39,600 nt of DNA from a virus. The stretch spans positions 1 to 39,600 of the IMG/VR virus record IMGVR_UViG_3300047176_000017; one strand, 5' to 3'. The notes below the pieces were generated by a model, which saw nothing but the letters and a program-made list of their open reading frames with translations, did no database searches and was not told the DNA's origin. Positions 13,810 to 23,419 of this stretch are shown here, in pieces. Numbering within the stretch: position 1 is the first letter of the stretch; each line of letters opens with the position of its first letter. Made by a program: the position numbers and the translations under genes.

Positions 13810-14166
13810 ATGAGGCCGAAGCCGCTTACAGGCATATCGTTCAAACTGGCCGACCGGAACGGCACCTATCTCGGCGTGCTGATCGTGCCCGAATGGGTGG
13901 CGCGGCAACTGAACCCGCCGAATAGCGACCGCATCCATGACTACGTGACGGTGCGCATGCTGATCCGCGAAGTCCGGGCGTTTCCCACTGCTGACGATAA
14001 CAAACGCGCAGAAATGGCGGGCTGTTTCACCATCTACCCGTCGATGGCGCTGGATGGCGCGATTGAGGTCAGCGGCATCAATATCGGCGCGCTCTCGTCG
14101 CAGACCGGCTTTGCCTTCCTGCCTGGCGCGGCCTATCTCGCCGACGTGCGACTGGCGCCGGGCTGA
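13810..14166 (+). CDS. Hypothetical protein preceding the portal
   Basis: 118 residues, GGAGGGG 9 bases upstream. Beta-rich (TGISFKLADRNGTYLGVLIV, FTIYPSMALDGAIEVSGINI) with little helix. Its stop overlaps the portal start (TGATG), so the two are translationally coupled. Function unknown; a portal-associated or regulatory role is possible. Confidence 0.55.
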   Translation: MRPKPLTGISFKLADRNGTYLGVLIVPEWVARQLNPPNSDRIHDYVTVRMLIREVRAFPTADDNKRAEMAGCFTIYPSMALDGAIEVSGINIGALSSQTGFAFLPGAAYLADVRLAPG

Positions 14167-16547
14167 TGCCGCAGGACACCACCCGGCCGAAAGACGACGG
14201 GCGCATCCGCATGCCGCCCACCGACAGCGCGATGAACAAGATCAGCCCGCCGTTCAAGATGGACGACAAGGGCACCATGCTGGGCGGTCCGCGTGGCGAC
14301 AAGAAAAAGCAGCAGAAGCTGCTGGAACGGGTGCGCAAGCGGATGGACCGCGCCATCGCGGCCGAGTCCGACAACCGCAAAGCCGGGATGGATGACCGCT
14401 CGTTTGTCGCCGGTAACCAGTGGCCGTCCGAAGTGGTGGCACAGCGCAACCTCGACAAGCGACCGTGCCTCACCTTCAACAAGTTCCCCACCCTGATCAG
14501 CCAGATCACCAACGCGCAACGCCAGTCCAGGCCCTCGATCAACATCAGCCCGACCGGCGAGCGCGGCGATGCCGAGGTGGCGAAGATGTACCGGGGCATG
14601 ATCCGGTTCATTGAACGCGATTGCGGAGCCAATGCGCCAAACGGACCCTATGACACCGGGTTTGCCGATTCCGTCACGATGGGCTGGGGGTATTGGCGGG
14701 TGCTGACGGAATGGGAGGCGCCGGACAGCTTCAACCTCGTGCTCGTGGTCAAGCGCATCCGCAACCCGTTCACCGTTTATCTCGATCCGTCACACCAGGA
14801 GATCGACGGTTCTGACGCGAAATGGGGTTTCGTGTCGGAATTGCTGCCGCGCGAAGAATTCAAGGAGAAATGGCCGAAAGCCGACCAGATGCCTTTCACC
14901 CAGGCCGGTCTGGGCGAGACGATGAAGCAGTGGATCACCACCGACGAAATCCGCATCGCCGAGTATTTCGAGATCGAATACCAGACCAGGACGCTGATCG
15001 AACTCAGCAACGGCCATACCGGCTGGGAAGACGAACTCGACGAGATCACCGATGGCTACATCAAGCGCGGCAAGCTGTGGGTGACGGACGAGCGCGAGGC
15101 GCGGATCCCGCAGGTGATGTGGTACAAGGTCACCGCCAATGACGTGCTGATGGAACGGGAATGGCTGGGCAGCACCATCCCGATCGTCAAGGTGACCGGC
15201 CGGGAACTCGACATCGAGGGGCGGCCGAAGCTGAAAGGCATCGTGCGCGACGCCAAGGACGCGCAGCGCATGATCAATTACTGGGATACCAGCAAGACCG
15301 AGATGGTCGCGCTGGCGCCGAAATCGCCCTACATCGGCGAGGAAGGCCAGTTCGAGGGCCACGAAGACGAGTGGAAGATGTCGAACATCCGTTCGACGCC
15401 CTATTTGTCCTACAAGGGCACCTCGGTGAACGGCACGCCCGCCCCGCCGCCGCAACGTGTCGCCTTTGCTGGCGTCCCGGCGGGCATCGTCGAGGCCAGC
15501 CAGTCCGCGCAGCAGCATCTGATGGGAATAACCGGCGTCCGGTTCGATAGCACGCTGGCCGAACGGACGATGGACGAAAGCGGCAAAGCGCTGCGGGAAC
15601 TGCGCCAGTCCGGTGATATCGGCGCGTTTGACTTCATCGACAACCTCACCCAGTCGCTGCGACGTACTGGCGAGATCATGCTGGAACTGATCCCGAAGAT
15701 TTACAGCGAATCCCGCATCATCACGATCCTTCGCGAAGACGACAAAGAAGAGCAGGTCAAGATCGACCCCGCGCAGCCGAAGCCGATGGGCGAAATGCGC
15801 AAGCCCGACGGCAAGATGATGCGGGTGTTCAACCCGGTCATGGGCAAGTACGGCGTCACGGTCACGATCGGGCCGAACTTCGCCACCAAGCGGGTGGAAG
15901 CGGGCGAGAACATGATCGCCTTCGCCAAGGCGCTGCCGCAGACCGCCGCGCTGATCGCCGATCTGATCGCCAAGAACATGGACTGGCCGGGCGCGGAAGA
16001 GATCGCCACACGGCTGGCCAAGACCCTGCCGCCCAACCTGCTGGTGCCCGACCAGAAGGACCTCTCGCCGCAGGTGCAGGCGCTGCTGGCGTCGATGGAC
16101 GGCCAGATCAAGCAGCTTACCCAGCAGCTACAGCAGGCGATGGCGGCGCTGACCGACAAGAACCAGGACCGGGCGCTGGCGGCCGACAAATTCAACAAGG
16201 ATTACGAGGCCAAGCTGCTGAAGATCGTGGCCGACGTCGAGACCAAGATGGCGGCGACGGAAGAGAAGGCGAAGGCCAATTTCAACACCCATATCGGCGC
16301 GCAAATCCGCGAAATGGGTGCGGATACCGCCGCGCTGATGCAGGCTTTGGAAAACCCGCCAGCCGCCGCCGAGGGTGGCGCCCCAGCGGCGGCGACGGGC
16401 GGCGACGGTTCGAACCCGGCTTCCGCTGACGAAGCCACGCCACCGGCGCAAGCCCTCTCACATCTGCGGGAAGGCCGCAACACCACGTTCGCGAACGGGC
16501 AGACCTGGACCCTCTCGAACGGCCAGCCGGTGCGGGTGAAGACATGA
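14166..16547 (+). CDS. P22-like portal protein with long C-terminal coiled coil
   Basis: 793 residues. Family features: FNKFPTLISQITNAQRQSRP (about 106-125), then MYRGMIRFIERDCG and GFADSVTMGWGYWRVLTEW, matching the P22 gp1-type portal core. Twelve copies form the DNA channel at one capsid vertex, and the protein also nucleates procapsid assembly. Residues about 640-735 are a predicted coiled coil (QIKQLTQQLQQAMAALTDK onward), like the barrel helices of P22 portal. The tail is Ala/Gly/Pro-rich. The start overlaps the previous stop, and ATGA couples it to the next gene. It lies about 9.6 kb from terL because of the small-gene island. Confidence 0.9.
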   Translation: MPQDTTRPKDDGRIRMPPTDSAMNKISPPFKMDDKGTMLGGPRGDKKKQQKLLERVRKRMDRAIAAESDNRKAGMDDRSFVAGNQWPSEVVAQRNLDKRPCLTFNKFPTLISQITNAQRQSRPSINISPTGERGDAEVAKMYRGMIRFIERDCGANAPNGPYDTGFADSVTMGWGYWRVLTEWEAPDSFNLVLVVKRIRNPFTVYLDPSHQEIDGSDAKWGFVSELLPREEFKEKWPKADQMPFTQAGLGETMKQWITTDEIRIAEYFEIEYQTRTLIELSNGHTGWEDELDEITDGYIKRGKLWVTDEREARIPQVMWYKVTANDVLMEREWLGSTIPIVKVTGRELDIEGRPKLKGIVRDAKDAQRMINYWDTSKTEMVALAPKSPYIGEEGQFEGHEDEWKMSNIRSTPYLSYKGTSVNGTPAPPPQRVAFAGVPAGIVEASQSAQQHLMGITGVRFDSTLAERTMDESGKALRELRQSGDIGAFDFIDNLTQSLRRTGEIMLELIPKIYSESRIITILREDDKEEQVKIDPAQPKPMGEMRKPDGKMMRVFNPVMGKYGVTVTIGPNFATKRVEAGENMIAFAKALPQTAALIADLIAKNMDWPGAEEIATRLAKTLPPNLLVPDQKDLSPQVQALLASMDGQIKQLTQQLQQAMAALTDKNQDRALAADKFNKDYEAKLLKIVADVETKMAATEEKAKANFNTHIGAQIREMGADTAALMQALENPPAAAEGGAPAAATGGDGSNPASADEATPPAQALSHLREGRNTTFANGQTWTLSNGQPVRVKT

Positions 16548-17167
16548 GCGGTGCGATGAACCCGTCCGATCCGTGGCGGCCGGTGCATCATGCGGATGCC
16601 TGGACCCCGAAACTGGTGTCCGACAACACCAAGCCCGCCAAGGCCAAGCCGAAACCGGCCGATACGGCGCCTGAGACGGGGCCACAGGCCAAGCAGGACG
16701 GCGAACCAAAGCCTGGGCGCACCTCGGCCGCGATCACCGTCAGCACCCCTCTGGATGTCACCATGGCGCTGCCCGACGGGCTGGCGGACGACATCATCAC
16801 CTTGGTCGAGGCGCAGCGCGATCTTGCCGATCAGGTGGCAACGCTGGTCGACAAGCTGAACAAGTGGACCGCCGATGTGCAGAGCGCGATGCAGGCGGCG
16901 CAGCAGCCGGTCATCGAGACCATGCAATCGACCTTGCAGCAGGTGATGGCCGGGCAGCAGGCGCTGGCCGCACAGGTCAAGCAACTCGCCGATGCGCAAC
17001 CGGCGCTGACCTCGGGCATCGCCTCGTGGTCGCACAGCATCGAGGCCGCCATCCGGGCGCCACGGCGCGTGGCACTTGAGCGCGGCCAGGACGGTCTGGC
17101 GACCGGGGCCGTTTCCAGCGTCGTGTCCACCCCCACCCCACCCCCCGAAGCAAGGACAAGCCCGTGA
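16544..17167 (+). CDS. Coiled-coil protein downstream of portal
   Basis: 207 residues. Disordered Lys/Pro-rich N-terminus (PAKAKPKPADTAPETGPQAK), then a predicted coiled coil (about 83-165: LVEAQRDLADQVATLVDKLN, MQSTLQQVMAGQQALAAQVK) and a Pro-rich tail. Coupled to the portal by ATGA. It could be a portal-associated or minor head protein, or a second scaffold element. The main scaffold candidate is the gene at 23420. Confidence 0.55.
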   Translation: MSGAMNPSDPWRPVHHADAWTPKLVSDNTKPAKAKPKPADTAPETGPQAKQDGEPKPGRTSAAITVSTPLDVTMALPDGLADDIITLVEAQRDLADQVATLVDKLNKWTADVQSAMQAAQQPVIETMQSTLQQVMAGQQALAAQVKQLADAQPALTSGIASWSHSIEAAIRAPRRVALERGQDGLATGAVSSVVSTPTPPPEARTSP

Positions 17168-18258
17168 GCGTTTTTGCCACCGAGATCAACATCTACGGCT
17201 CCGCCAACATGCCTGAAACCGACGGCGTGACCGTCGGCGGCGCGGTGGACCTGACCAAGATCATCACCTTCAGCGACATGGCGGCGACCGGCACGATCGA
17301 TTTCCTGTCCTCGTCCTCCTCTGACACCGCCACCAAGATCCAGGTGGCCGGGCGCGACGCCTCGGGCATCTTGCAAACCCCGGCCGCCGTCACCCTGAAC
17401 GGGCAGGTCAAGATCAACGGCAGCCAGTCGTTTCAGCGCCTGCTGTTCGGCGCGATCTCGGGTGCCAGTGCCAACGGCCCGCTGGCCAACCCCGGCGGGA
17501 CCGCAGCGGTGGGCGATGTGGCGGCGATGGCGCACACCCTGACCATCAGCGGCCACACTTGCCAGGCTGGCAGTGCGAACCATTCCGGCGTGACGCCTCC
17601 GACCATCAAGCTGCAATCGGGCGACGGGGCCAGCATCACGCTGGGCATGATCATCCACCTGACCGGCGGCACCGGTTCGGGCCAGATCAGACAGGCGTGC
17701 AGCACCTCTGGCACCGGCTCGGGGCAGTATGGCACCGACATCATCGCGGTGAACCGCGACTGGGGCACCGTGCCGGACGCGACCACGACCTATGAGGTGG
17801 CGACGGGCATGCTGTTCCCGATCCTGCCCAACCCGGTCACAGCGGTCATCCGGCCGTTTTCCACCGTGGCGTCGGACGTGGTGGGCGGTTCGACCCGGCT
17901 CTACTACGAAAAGGCGTTCGTCCTGAACACGGACGGCACTACCGCGCTGACCTCGCAGACCCTGATCAAGCAGATTGACCCGTCGGGGCTGTATTCGGGT
18001 GGCGGTGCGTTCGATATCGCCCCGTGCACGGCGCTAAATGACACCAACACCACCACCAACCGCCAGACCGCGCCCAGCACCGGCGTTGGCTCATATTCGT
18101 CCGGTGCGGCGCCGCAGACCGTAACGCCGCCGGCGCAGACCGCCGCGTCGAACTCTGCCGCGCAGGCGCAAGGCTTCTGGATGCGGGAAACCCTGCCGCC
18201 GGCGCTGGCGCCGACCAACACCTTCTTCGACCTGCGGAGTTTCGGCACCTCGACCTGA
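17164..18258 (+). CDS. Predicted beta-rich virion structural protein
   Basis: 364 residues, GTG overlapping the previous stop. The opening NIYGSANMPETDG and following Gly/Thr-rich beta pattern (AATGTIDFLSSSSSDTATKI) resemble phage structural proteins found near portal or tail genes. The C-terminal 60 residues are Ala/Thr/Pro-rich with a closing motif (QAQGFWMRETLPPALAP). No enzyme motif. A decoration or tail-associated protein is most likely; the exact role is unknown. Confidence 0.6.
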   Translation: MSVFATEINIYGSANMPETDGVTVGGAVDLTKIITFSDMAATGTIDFLSSSSSDTATKIQVAGRDASGILQTPAAVTLNGQVKINGSQSFQRLLFGAISGASANGPLANPGGTAAVGDVAAMAHTLTISGHTCQAGSANHSGVTPPTIKLQSGDGASITLGMIIHLTGGTGSGQIRQACSTSGTGSGQYGTDIIAVNRDWGTVPDATTTYEVATGMLFPILPNPVTAVIRPFSTVASDVVGGSTRLYYEKAFVLNTDGTTALTSQTLIKQIDPSGLYSGGGAFDIAPCTALNDTNTTTNRQTAPSTGVGSYSSGAAPQTVTPPAQTAASNSAAQAQGFWMRETLPPALAPTNTFFDLRSFGTST

Positions 18259-18287
18259 CCTAGCGGGCAAAAAGCGGGAGTAGCGCC

Positions 18288-20474
18288 TTGGCCCTGACCT
18301 ATGTTGACCGGGCGCGGATGAGCACCGCGACCACCGGTACCGGTACCATCACGCTAGGTTCGGCGGCGACGGCGTATCAGACCTTTGCCGCAGCGGGTGT
18401 GAGCAACGGCAACACGGTCGAGTATCTGATCGAGGACGGCAACGCCTGGGAGATCGGCGTCGGCACGTATAACTCGACCGGTCCGACGCTGGCGCGGAGC
18501 CTGCGGTCTTCGTCCACCGGCTCGCTGATCAGCCTGTCGGGGAACGGCATCGTGACGGTGGTGTTCACCGCGCTGACGCAGACCGAGACCTTGGCCTCCC
18601 CTCCGGCGATCGGCGGCACGGCGGCGAACAGCGGCGCGTTCACCACGCTCGCAACGTCGGGCCAGTACACGGCCAGCGCCAACATCGTGATGAACGGGAC
18701 CAACCCGCAGCTTTACATCGGCTCCACCGGCGCCAACCAATCGATCCTCAATATCGGCGCCGCCGCCGGGCAATACCGGCTCATCTATTTCAACAGCGGG
18801 TTCCTGGCTCGCTGGTCGATTGCCACCAGCGGCGAGGCCGAAAGCGGATCGAACGCGGGCAGCAATCTAGCCATCGACTCGTATTCCGATGCGGGCGGCT
18901 TTCTCGCTGCTGTGCTTTCGATCAACCGCGCCACCGGACTTGTGACCATCCCGGATCTCGGTTCGGCCTCGGCCGCCATCACCGGCGGCACGATCGACGG
19001 CACGATCATCGGCGGCAGCACGCCGGCGGCGGCGACGTTCAACTTCATCACCGTATCCTCGATCTCGGGCAGCGCGGGCACCATCGACGGCGTGGTGATC
19101 GGCGGGACGACGCCGGCGGCCGGTTCGTTCACCACCGTCACCGCCACATCGACGGTCAGCGGTGTCGGTCTGATCGCCACCACCAGCGGGATATCGATCG
19201 GCACGAATACGCAGACCGGCGCTTCGCTGAGTTTCAACACCGCAGCGGCCAACTACCGGCTTATGAATTTTTACTCAGGCGGGGTATCGCGCTGGCAAGT
19301 CGGTGTCGATAACTCGACCGAGTCCGGATCGAACGCGGGCGCCAATTTCTTCTTCAATTCGAACACCGACGCGGGCGGCTTTCTGGCGCAACCGCTGACG
19401 ATCAACCGCGCCAGCGGTCTGGTGAGCCTGTCGAAAGGGGCGGCGATCACCGGCGGATCGATCAACAACGCCACGGTCGGCGCCACCACGCCATCGACCG
19501 GCGCGTTCACCACCCTGACCGCCAACAACACCGTCACCCTGGCGCCGGTCACCGCCAATGTCGGGCGCAACATCTTCCACAACCCCCTGTTCAACATCGC
19601 ACAGCGAGGCACCGGACCGTTTACCACGGCGAGCGTCTACACCGCCGATCGGTGGATACTGTCGCTGGCCAATGACACCGACAGCATCACCGTCGCGTCG
19701 CTGACCGACACCGACCGGTCCGGGATCGGCAATGAGTATGCCGAAAACGCCTTGCAATGCGTGGTGGCAGGGGTGAGCACCGGCCTGACGCAGATCCTGC
19801 AATACACCGAGGACGTGCGCCGGACCGCCAACAAGACCGTTGTGCTAAGTTTCTGGGCCAAAGGTTCGGTGGCGCTGAACGTCGGCGGCTACATGAGCCA
19901 GAATTTCGGCAGCGGCGGTTCACCGTCGGCGTCCGTGTCGTTCGGCACGCAAAGTGTGGCGATCACGACAAGCTGGGCGCGCTACAGCATGACGTTCACC
20001 GTGCCCTCGACCTCGGGCAAGACGTTGGGAACCACGGCCAACACGAGCAGTCTTCTAGTCGCCCTGGGTCTTTCGGCGGGTGCCGCAGCCAGTCCGACCT
20101 TGGGTGTCGGGGTGCAGTCCGGCACCTTCACCTTCTGGGGCATGCAACTCGAAGTCGGCCCTGTCGCGTCGCCGCTTGAGACCAAGGAAATCGGCCGCGA
20201 TCTGGTGCTTTGCCAGCGTTTCTATCAGGTCTTTTCGACGTTGCAGGTCTACACCAGCTATGGCCTCGCTGCGGGCGCGGCGATCCAGGATTTCATCTTC
20301 CCCGTGACGATGCGCGTGGCCCCGACAGGCACGTTAAGCGGCGCCAGCTACGGCAACGCTTCGGCCGCGACGGTGAACGCAACAACCGTCAGCGAAGCCC
20401 GCATCCAGATCAGCATCACCGGAGTCGGCGCAGCGTTTGGCTCGTTTACCGCAGCCTTCAGCGCCGATTTCTGA
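18288..20474 (+). CDS. Tail fibre protein with duplicated module and carbohydrate-binding-like C-terminus
   Basis: 728 residues, TTG start with GGGAG upstream. Residues 1-95 match the conserved fibre N-domain ([20 protein letters not shown]). Two similar modules of about 65 residues follow (about 160-225 and 321-385), each with YRL...RW, ESGSNAG and DAGGFLA...INRASGLV. Between and around them lie [16 protein letters not shown]-type linker repeats. From about residue 425 ([30 protein letters not shown]) a jelly-roll carbohydrate-binding-like domain begins, typical of phage fibres that contact host polysaccharide. It begins the main fibre pair of the 17-23 kb block. Confidence 0.85.
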   Translation: MALTYVDRARMSTATTGTGTITLGSAATAYQTFAAAGVSNGNTVEYLIEDGNAWEIGVGTYNSTGPTLARSLRSSSTGSLISLSGNGIVTVVFTALTQTETLASPPAIGGTAANSGAFTTLATSGQYTASANIVMNGTNPQLYIGSTGANQSILNIGAAAGQYRLIYFNSGFLARWSIATSGEAESGSNAGSNLAIDSYSDAGGFLAAVLSINRATGLVTIPDLGSASAAITGGTIDGTIIGGSTPAAATFNFITVSSISGSAGTIDGVVIGGTTPAAGSFTTVTATSTVSGVGLIATTSGISIGTNTQTGASLSFNTAAANYRLMNFYSGGVSRWQVGVDNSTESGSNAGANFFFNSNTDAGGFLAQPLTINRASGLVSLSKGAAITGGSINNATVGATTPSTGAFTTLTANNTVTLAPVTANVGRNIFHNPLFNIAQRGTGPFTTASVYTADRWILSLANDTDSITVASLTDTDRSGIGNEYAENALQCVVAGVSTGLTQILQYTEDVRRTANKTVVLSFWAKGSVALNVGGYMSQNFGSGGSPSASVSFGTQSVAITTSWARYSMTFTVPSTSGKTLGTTANTSSLLVALGLSAGAAASPTLGVGVQSGTFTFWGMQLEVGPVASPLETKEIGRDLVLCQRFYQVFSTLQVYTSYGLAAGAAIQDFIFPVTMRVAPTGTLSGASYGNASAATVNATTVSEARIQISITGVGAAFGSFTAAFSADF

Positions 20475-20487
20475 TCGGTAGGGCCTG

Positions 20488-23271
20488 ATGTACGGCTCAT
20501 CCGCCTATTCCAGCACCGCCTACGCCGCCGGGCGCACACAGTTCCTGGTGCAGATTGACGGCTTTGCGCCCGCCGAGTGGCTGGAAAGCCTGCGCCGTGA
20601 CATTGCCGTTCCCGACGAGGCGCTGGTTGGCGTTCGCACCGACGCCAACAGTCCCGACTCGATCTCCGGTTCGCCGCAAACCACCGGGCTGATATCGGCG
20701 GAAAGCCTCGCCAGTGTGCGCGCCGATGCCAATGTGCCGCTGGAAAACCTTGAAGGGCTGCGCACCGACGGCAACCTGCCGGTGGAAAATTTCACCGGTT
20801 CGCGCACCGACGGCAATGTGCCCAGCGAACGGTCCGGCAGCCCGCGCGGCGACACCGCCATCCCGGACGAATGGTTCGGCAGTGCGCGCGGCGACAGCCA
20901 GATCCCCAACGAGCGGTTGGAAGGCGTCATCACCGACGCCAATGGGCCGGTCGAAGACCTCAGCGGCGTCGCCAGGGACAGCCAGATACCGGCCGAACGC
21001 AGTGCCGCGACCGCGAATGTGGGCCTGACGCCGGCAGAATCATCGGCCAACGAAGTCACCACCGGCGCCATTCCGGTGGAAAACCTGGGCGGCATTGTCC
21101 GCGACCGCACTCTGCCAGACGAAAGCCTCTCGGGTGTCATCACCACCGAGATCAGCCCGACAGAATGGTTGAGCACCGTGCTGCCGGTGCAAATCGACGC
21201 TTCGATCCCGATCGAATGGCTGGGCGTGTTCCCGACCGTGATGATCGACCAGTCGATGCCGACCGAATGGACGGCTTCGGTTGAAACCGACGCCAATGTG
21301 CCGCTGCAAACCTCGGTTGATCTGGTTCGCACCGACGCCACGCCACCGACCGAAACGGTCGCATCGCTGCAAACCGACGCGGCCCCGCGCGACGAAACGC
21401 TCGCCAACGTCAGCATAGACGACAAGATCATCAACCGTTGGCATGGGCAGCCCACCACCACCAGCGCCATTCCGGCGGAAAACGCATCGGCACTGGAATC
21501 GGACGCGCTGACGCCGAACGCCGTGCTTGGATCTCCAACCGCCGATGCCGCGATCGCAGCGGAAACGACGGCCAATGTCAGCATAGACGACAAGATCATC
21601 AACCGTTGGCACGGCCAGCCCGTCACGGATGCGGCGGTGCCGGCGGAGACGTCCTCGGCGGTGCACACCGAGACGCCGCCGCTCAACGAGTGGCTGGGCG
21701 CGCTGCCGGGCGATACAGCAATCCCAGCGGAAACGACGGCCAACGTCAGCATCGACGAAAAGATTATCAACCGCTGGCACGGCCAGCCGGTCACCACAAC
21801 GGCGATCCCGGCGGAGTGGTTGATCTCCACCGCCACCACCGGTGCGATACCGACAGAACGGCTGGTTGGCGTCGCCACCGATCAAGCCCCGACGGCAGAA
21901 TCGCAGGCCAACGAGCAGACCCACAACGCCAGCCCGGCGGAGACGACCGCCACGGTAGCCGCCGATGGCACGGCGCCGGCTGAGGCTGCGGCCGGTGTTA
22001 TCGGCGACGAAGCCCCGCCGACGGAATGGACAAGTTCGGTCCTGGCGGTGCAGGTCGATACCAACATTCCGCTGGAATGGCTTGGCTCGACGCTCATGGT
22101 CCAGACCGACGCCTCGGCGCCGACGGAATGGACCGGCACGGTTGAAACCGACGCATCGGCGCCGACCGAGGCCATGGTTTCGGTTAGTCGCGACGGCAAA
22201 AGCCCGGCCGAAAGCCTGCAATCGGCGCAAACCGAGGGCACAAGCCCGGTCGAATCGCTGGTTGGCGTGCAGAGCGACGCCAGCGCGCCGGACGAAACCA
22301 CAGGCACGGTCAGCACCGACACAACGAGCCCGGTTGACGCGCTGCAATGGGTGGCGGCGACGGGTGCGACGCCGGTGGAATCGCTGGCCGGGGTGGCGAC
22401 CGACAGCGTCACGGCAAATGAAGACCTGATCTCGGTCGATACCGACAGCGCAAGCCCGGCCGAGGCGATGCCATCCGTGCAAGCCGTCGGCGCCAGCCCG
22501 GTCGAGTCGTTGGCCGGTGTGCAGCGTGACACGAGCGAACCAACGGAAGGGCTTGGATCAGTCCAAACCTACGCTTCAAGTCCAATCGAGTGGTCCAGCT
22601 TGGTCGCTGGCGATGCGGCGATACCGGCAGAAGCACAGGCCGCCGCCTCCACCGATCGGGGCGTGCCGGTTGAAAGCCTGACCGGCGTGATGGTCACGCA
22701 GAACGATCCAAACGAGTGGACGAGTTCTGTATCTGCGGTGCTGGTCGATCAATCGATCCCGGCCGAATGGACGGCATCGGTTGTCAATGACGGCCTATCG
22801 GTTGACGAAACCGCTTCTGCGGTTGTCACCGACGCCGCAATCCCGGACGAGCGCGGCGAAATAGAGGTCGTGTTCGGCGGAGCGAATGACCAGTGCATTG
22901 AGCCGCCGCCCGGTTATCGGCGGCTGCTGGACACCTCGAACGTTGACCTGGCAGCGCAAGAAGCGGCGCGGCTGCGCCAGTCGCGCATTGAAATCGGTCT
23001 GTTGCCGCAAGACGACGTGCCCGACCTGCCGGCACCGATCGCCGATATCCCGCCCGAACAGGCGATCATCTTCGTTGTTCCGCCGGTCATCGAGGTTGTC
23101 CCGTTCGCGGCGGATGCGATTGCGGCCGAGATCGCAGCGACGTTGCTGGATGCCATTCGCGCCGACGATGCGGCAACGATCGCGGCTGAGGCGGAGGCGG
23201 ATGCGCTGAAAATGATGCGCCTGATCGCCGATGACGCTGATGTTTTGATGCTGCTTTCGGCGCTGATTTGA
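20488..23271 (+). CDS. Giant tandem-repeat fibre-like protein, 927 aa
   Basis: Residues 1-30 (MYGSSAYSSTAYAAGR then QFLVQIDGFAPAE) form a Tyr/Ser-rich head. Residues 31-788 divide exactly into 53 contiguous repeats: 47 of 14 residues, five of 17 and one of 15. Consensus is roughly (W/S/T)-L-x-G-V-x-T-D-A-x-x-P-x-E, with near-constant Pro-x-Glu at the end. The last 139 residues are unlike the repeats and include a helical, Ala/Asp/Glu-rich tail. No signal peptide or membrane helix is seen. Position after the tail fibre gene suggests a long fibre or appendage. A beta-spiral or solenoid shaft is inferred by analogy with about 15-residue-repeat viral fibres such as the adenovirus shaft, not shown. 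Family not recognised. Confidence 0.75.
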   Translation: MYGSSAYSSTAYAAGRTQFLVQIDGFAPAEWLESLRRDIAVPDEALVGVRTDANSPDSISGSPQTTGLISAESLASVRADANVPLENLEGLRTDGNLPVENFTGSRTDGNVPSERSGSPRGDTAIPDEWFGSARGDSQIPNERLEGVITDANGPVEDLSGVARDSQIPAERSAATANVGLTPAESSANEVTTGAIPVENLGGIVRDRTLPDESLSGVITTEISPTEWLSTVLPVQIDASIPIEWLGVFPTVMIDQSMPTEWTASVETDANVPLQTSVDLVRTDATPPTETVASLQTDAAPRDETLANVSIDDKIINRWHGQPTTTSAIPAENASALESDALTPNAVLGSPTADAAIAAETTANVSIDDKIINRWHGQPVTDAAVPAETSSAVHTETPPLNEWLGALPGDTAIPAETTANVSIDEKIINRWHGQPVTTTAIPAEWLISTATTGAIPTERLVGVATDQAPTAESQANEQTHNASPAETTATVAADGTAPAEAAAGVIGDEAPPTEWTSSVLAVQVDTNIPLEWLGSTLMVQTDASAPTEWTGTVETDASAPTEAMVSVSRDGKSPAESLQSAQTEGTSPVESLVGVQSDASAPDETTGTVSTDTTSPVDALQWVAATGATPVESLAGVATDSVTANEDLISVDTDSASPAEAMPSVQAVGASPVESLAGVQRDTSEPTEGLGSVQTYASSPIEWSSLVAGDAAIPAEAQAAASTDRGVPVESLTGVMVTQNDPNEWTSSVSAVLVDQSIPAEWTASVVNDGLSVDETASAVVTDAAIPDERGEIEVVFGGANDQCIEPPPGYRRLLDTSNVDLAAQEAARLRQSRIEIGLLPQDDVPDLPAPIADIPPEQAIIFVVPPVIEVVPFAADAIAAEIAATLLDAIRADDAATIAAEAEADALKMMRLIADDADVLMLLSALI
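20578..22851 (+). repeat. 53 tandem repeats, 42-bp period (14 aa)
   Basis: In-frame coding repeat, residues 31-788 of the 927-residue protein. The phase is kept through the whole stretch. The five 17-residue units (two near residues 227-260, two mid-way, one near the end) each insert three residues after the fifth position, as in WLSTVLPVQIDASIPIE and WTSSVSAVLVDQSIPAE. Protein-level identity between most units is low to moderate, so most copies are old. Confidence 0.9.
21397..21900 (+). repeat. Three higher-order copies of a 168-bp (4 x 42) block
   Basis: The marker TANVSIDDKIINRWHGQP occurs three times exactly 168 bp apart (its CAGCAT at 21411, 21579 and 21747). The first two copies share an identical stretch of about 35 bases, while the third has several synonymous changes plus Asp-to-Glu. 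This shows block duplication of four repeat units, more recent than the rest of the array. Confidence 0.85.
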
Positions 23272-23302
23272 CATCGCGGTGTCAGCGTGTGTTGGTAACT
23301 GA

Positions 23303-23331
23303 TTGACGACACACGATCATATCAAATAAAA
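23303..23331 (+). promoter_or_regulatory. Possible promoter for scaffold and coat genes
   Basis: TTGACG (23303-23308) is followed after 17 bases by ATAAAA (23326-23331), in the most AT-rich part of this region and in the 140-base gap before the scaffold gene. The -10 is weak. The position before the highly expressed head genes makes it plausible. Confidence 0.35.
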
Positions 23332-23419
23332 ACCGAACGACGTGCCTGACCAACCGGCTGGTGACGTGCCGGGTGACCATCTCCGCCTGCCCTAGACGAC
23401 CCCCAGGAGACGTTTGCCC

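Noticed and set aside
16405-16425. tRNA T-arm-like GGTTCGAACCC
   Set aside because: It lies inside the portal gene, with no acceptor or anticodon stems nearby. No tRNA seen anywhere in the window.
20520-22482. Two long minus-strand open frames (452 and 480 codons) opposite the repeat protein
   Set aside because: Repetitive GC-rich coding DNA opens all frames. They mirror the 14-residue periodicity and lack start and ribosome context.
20578-22851. CRISPR-like array because of a regular 42-bp period
   Set aside because: Repeats are in frame, divergent and contiguous, with no unique spacers. It is a protein repeat, not a CRISPR.
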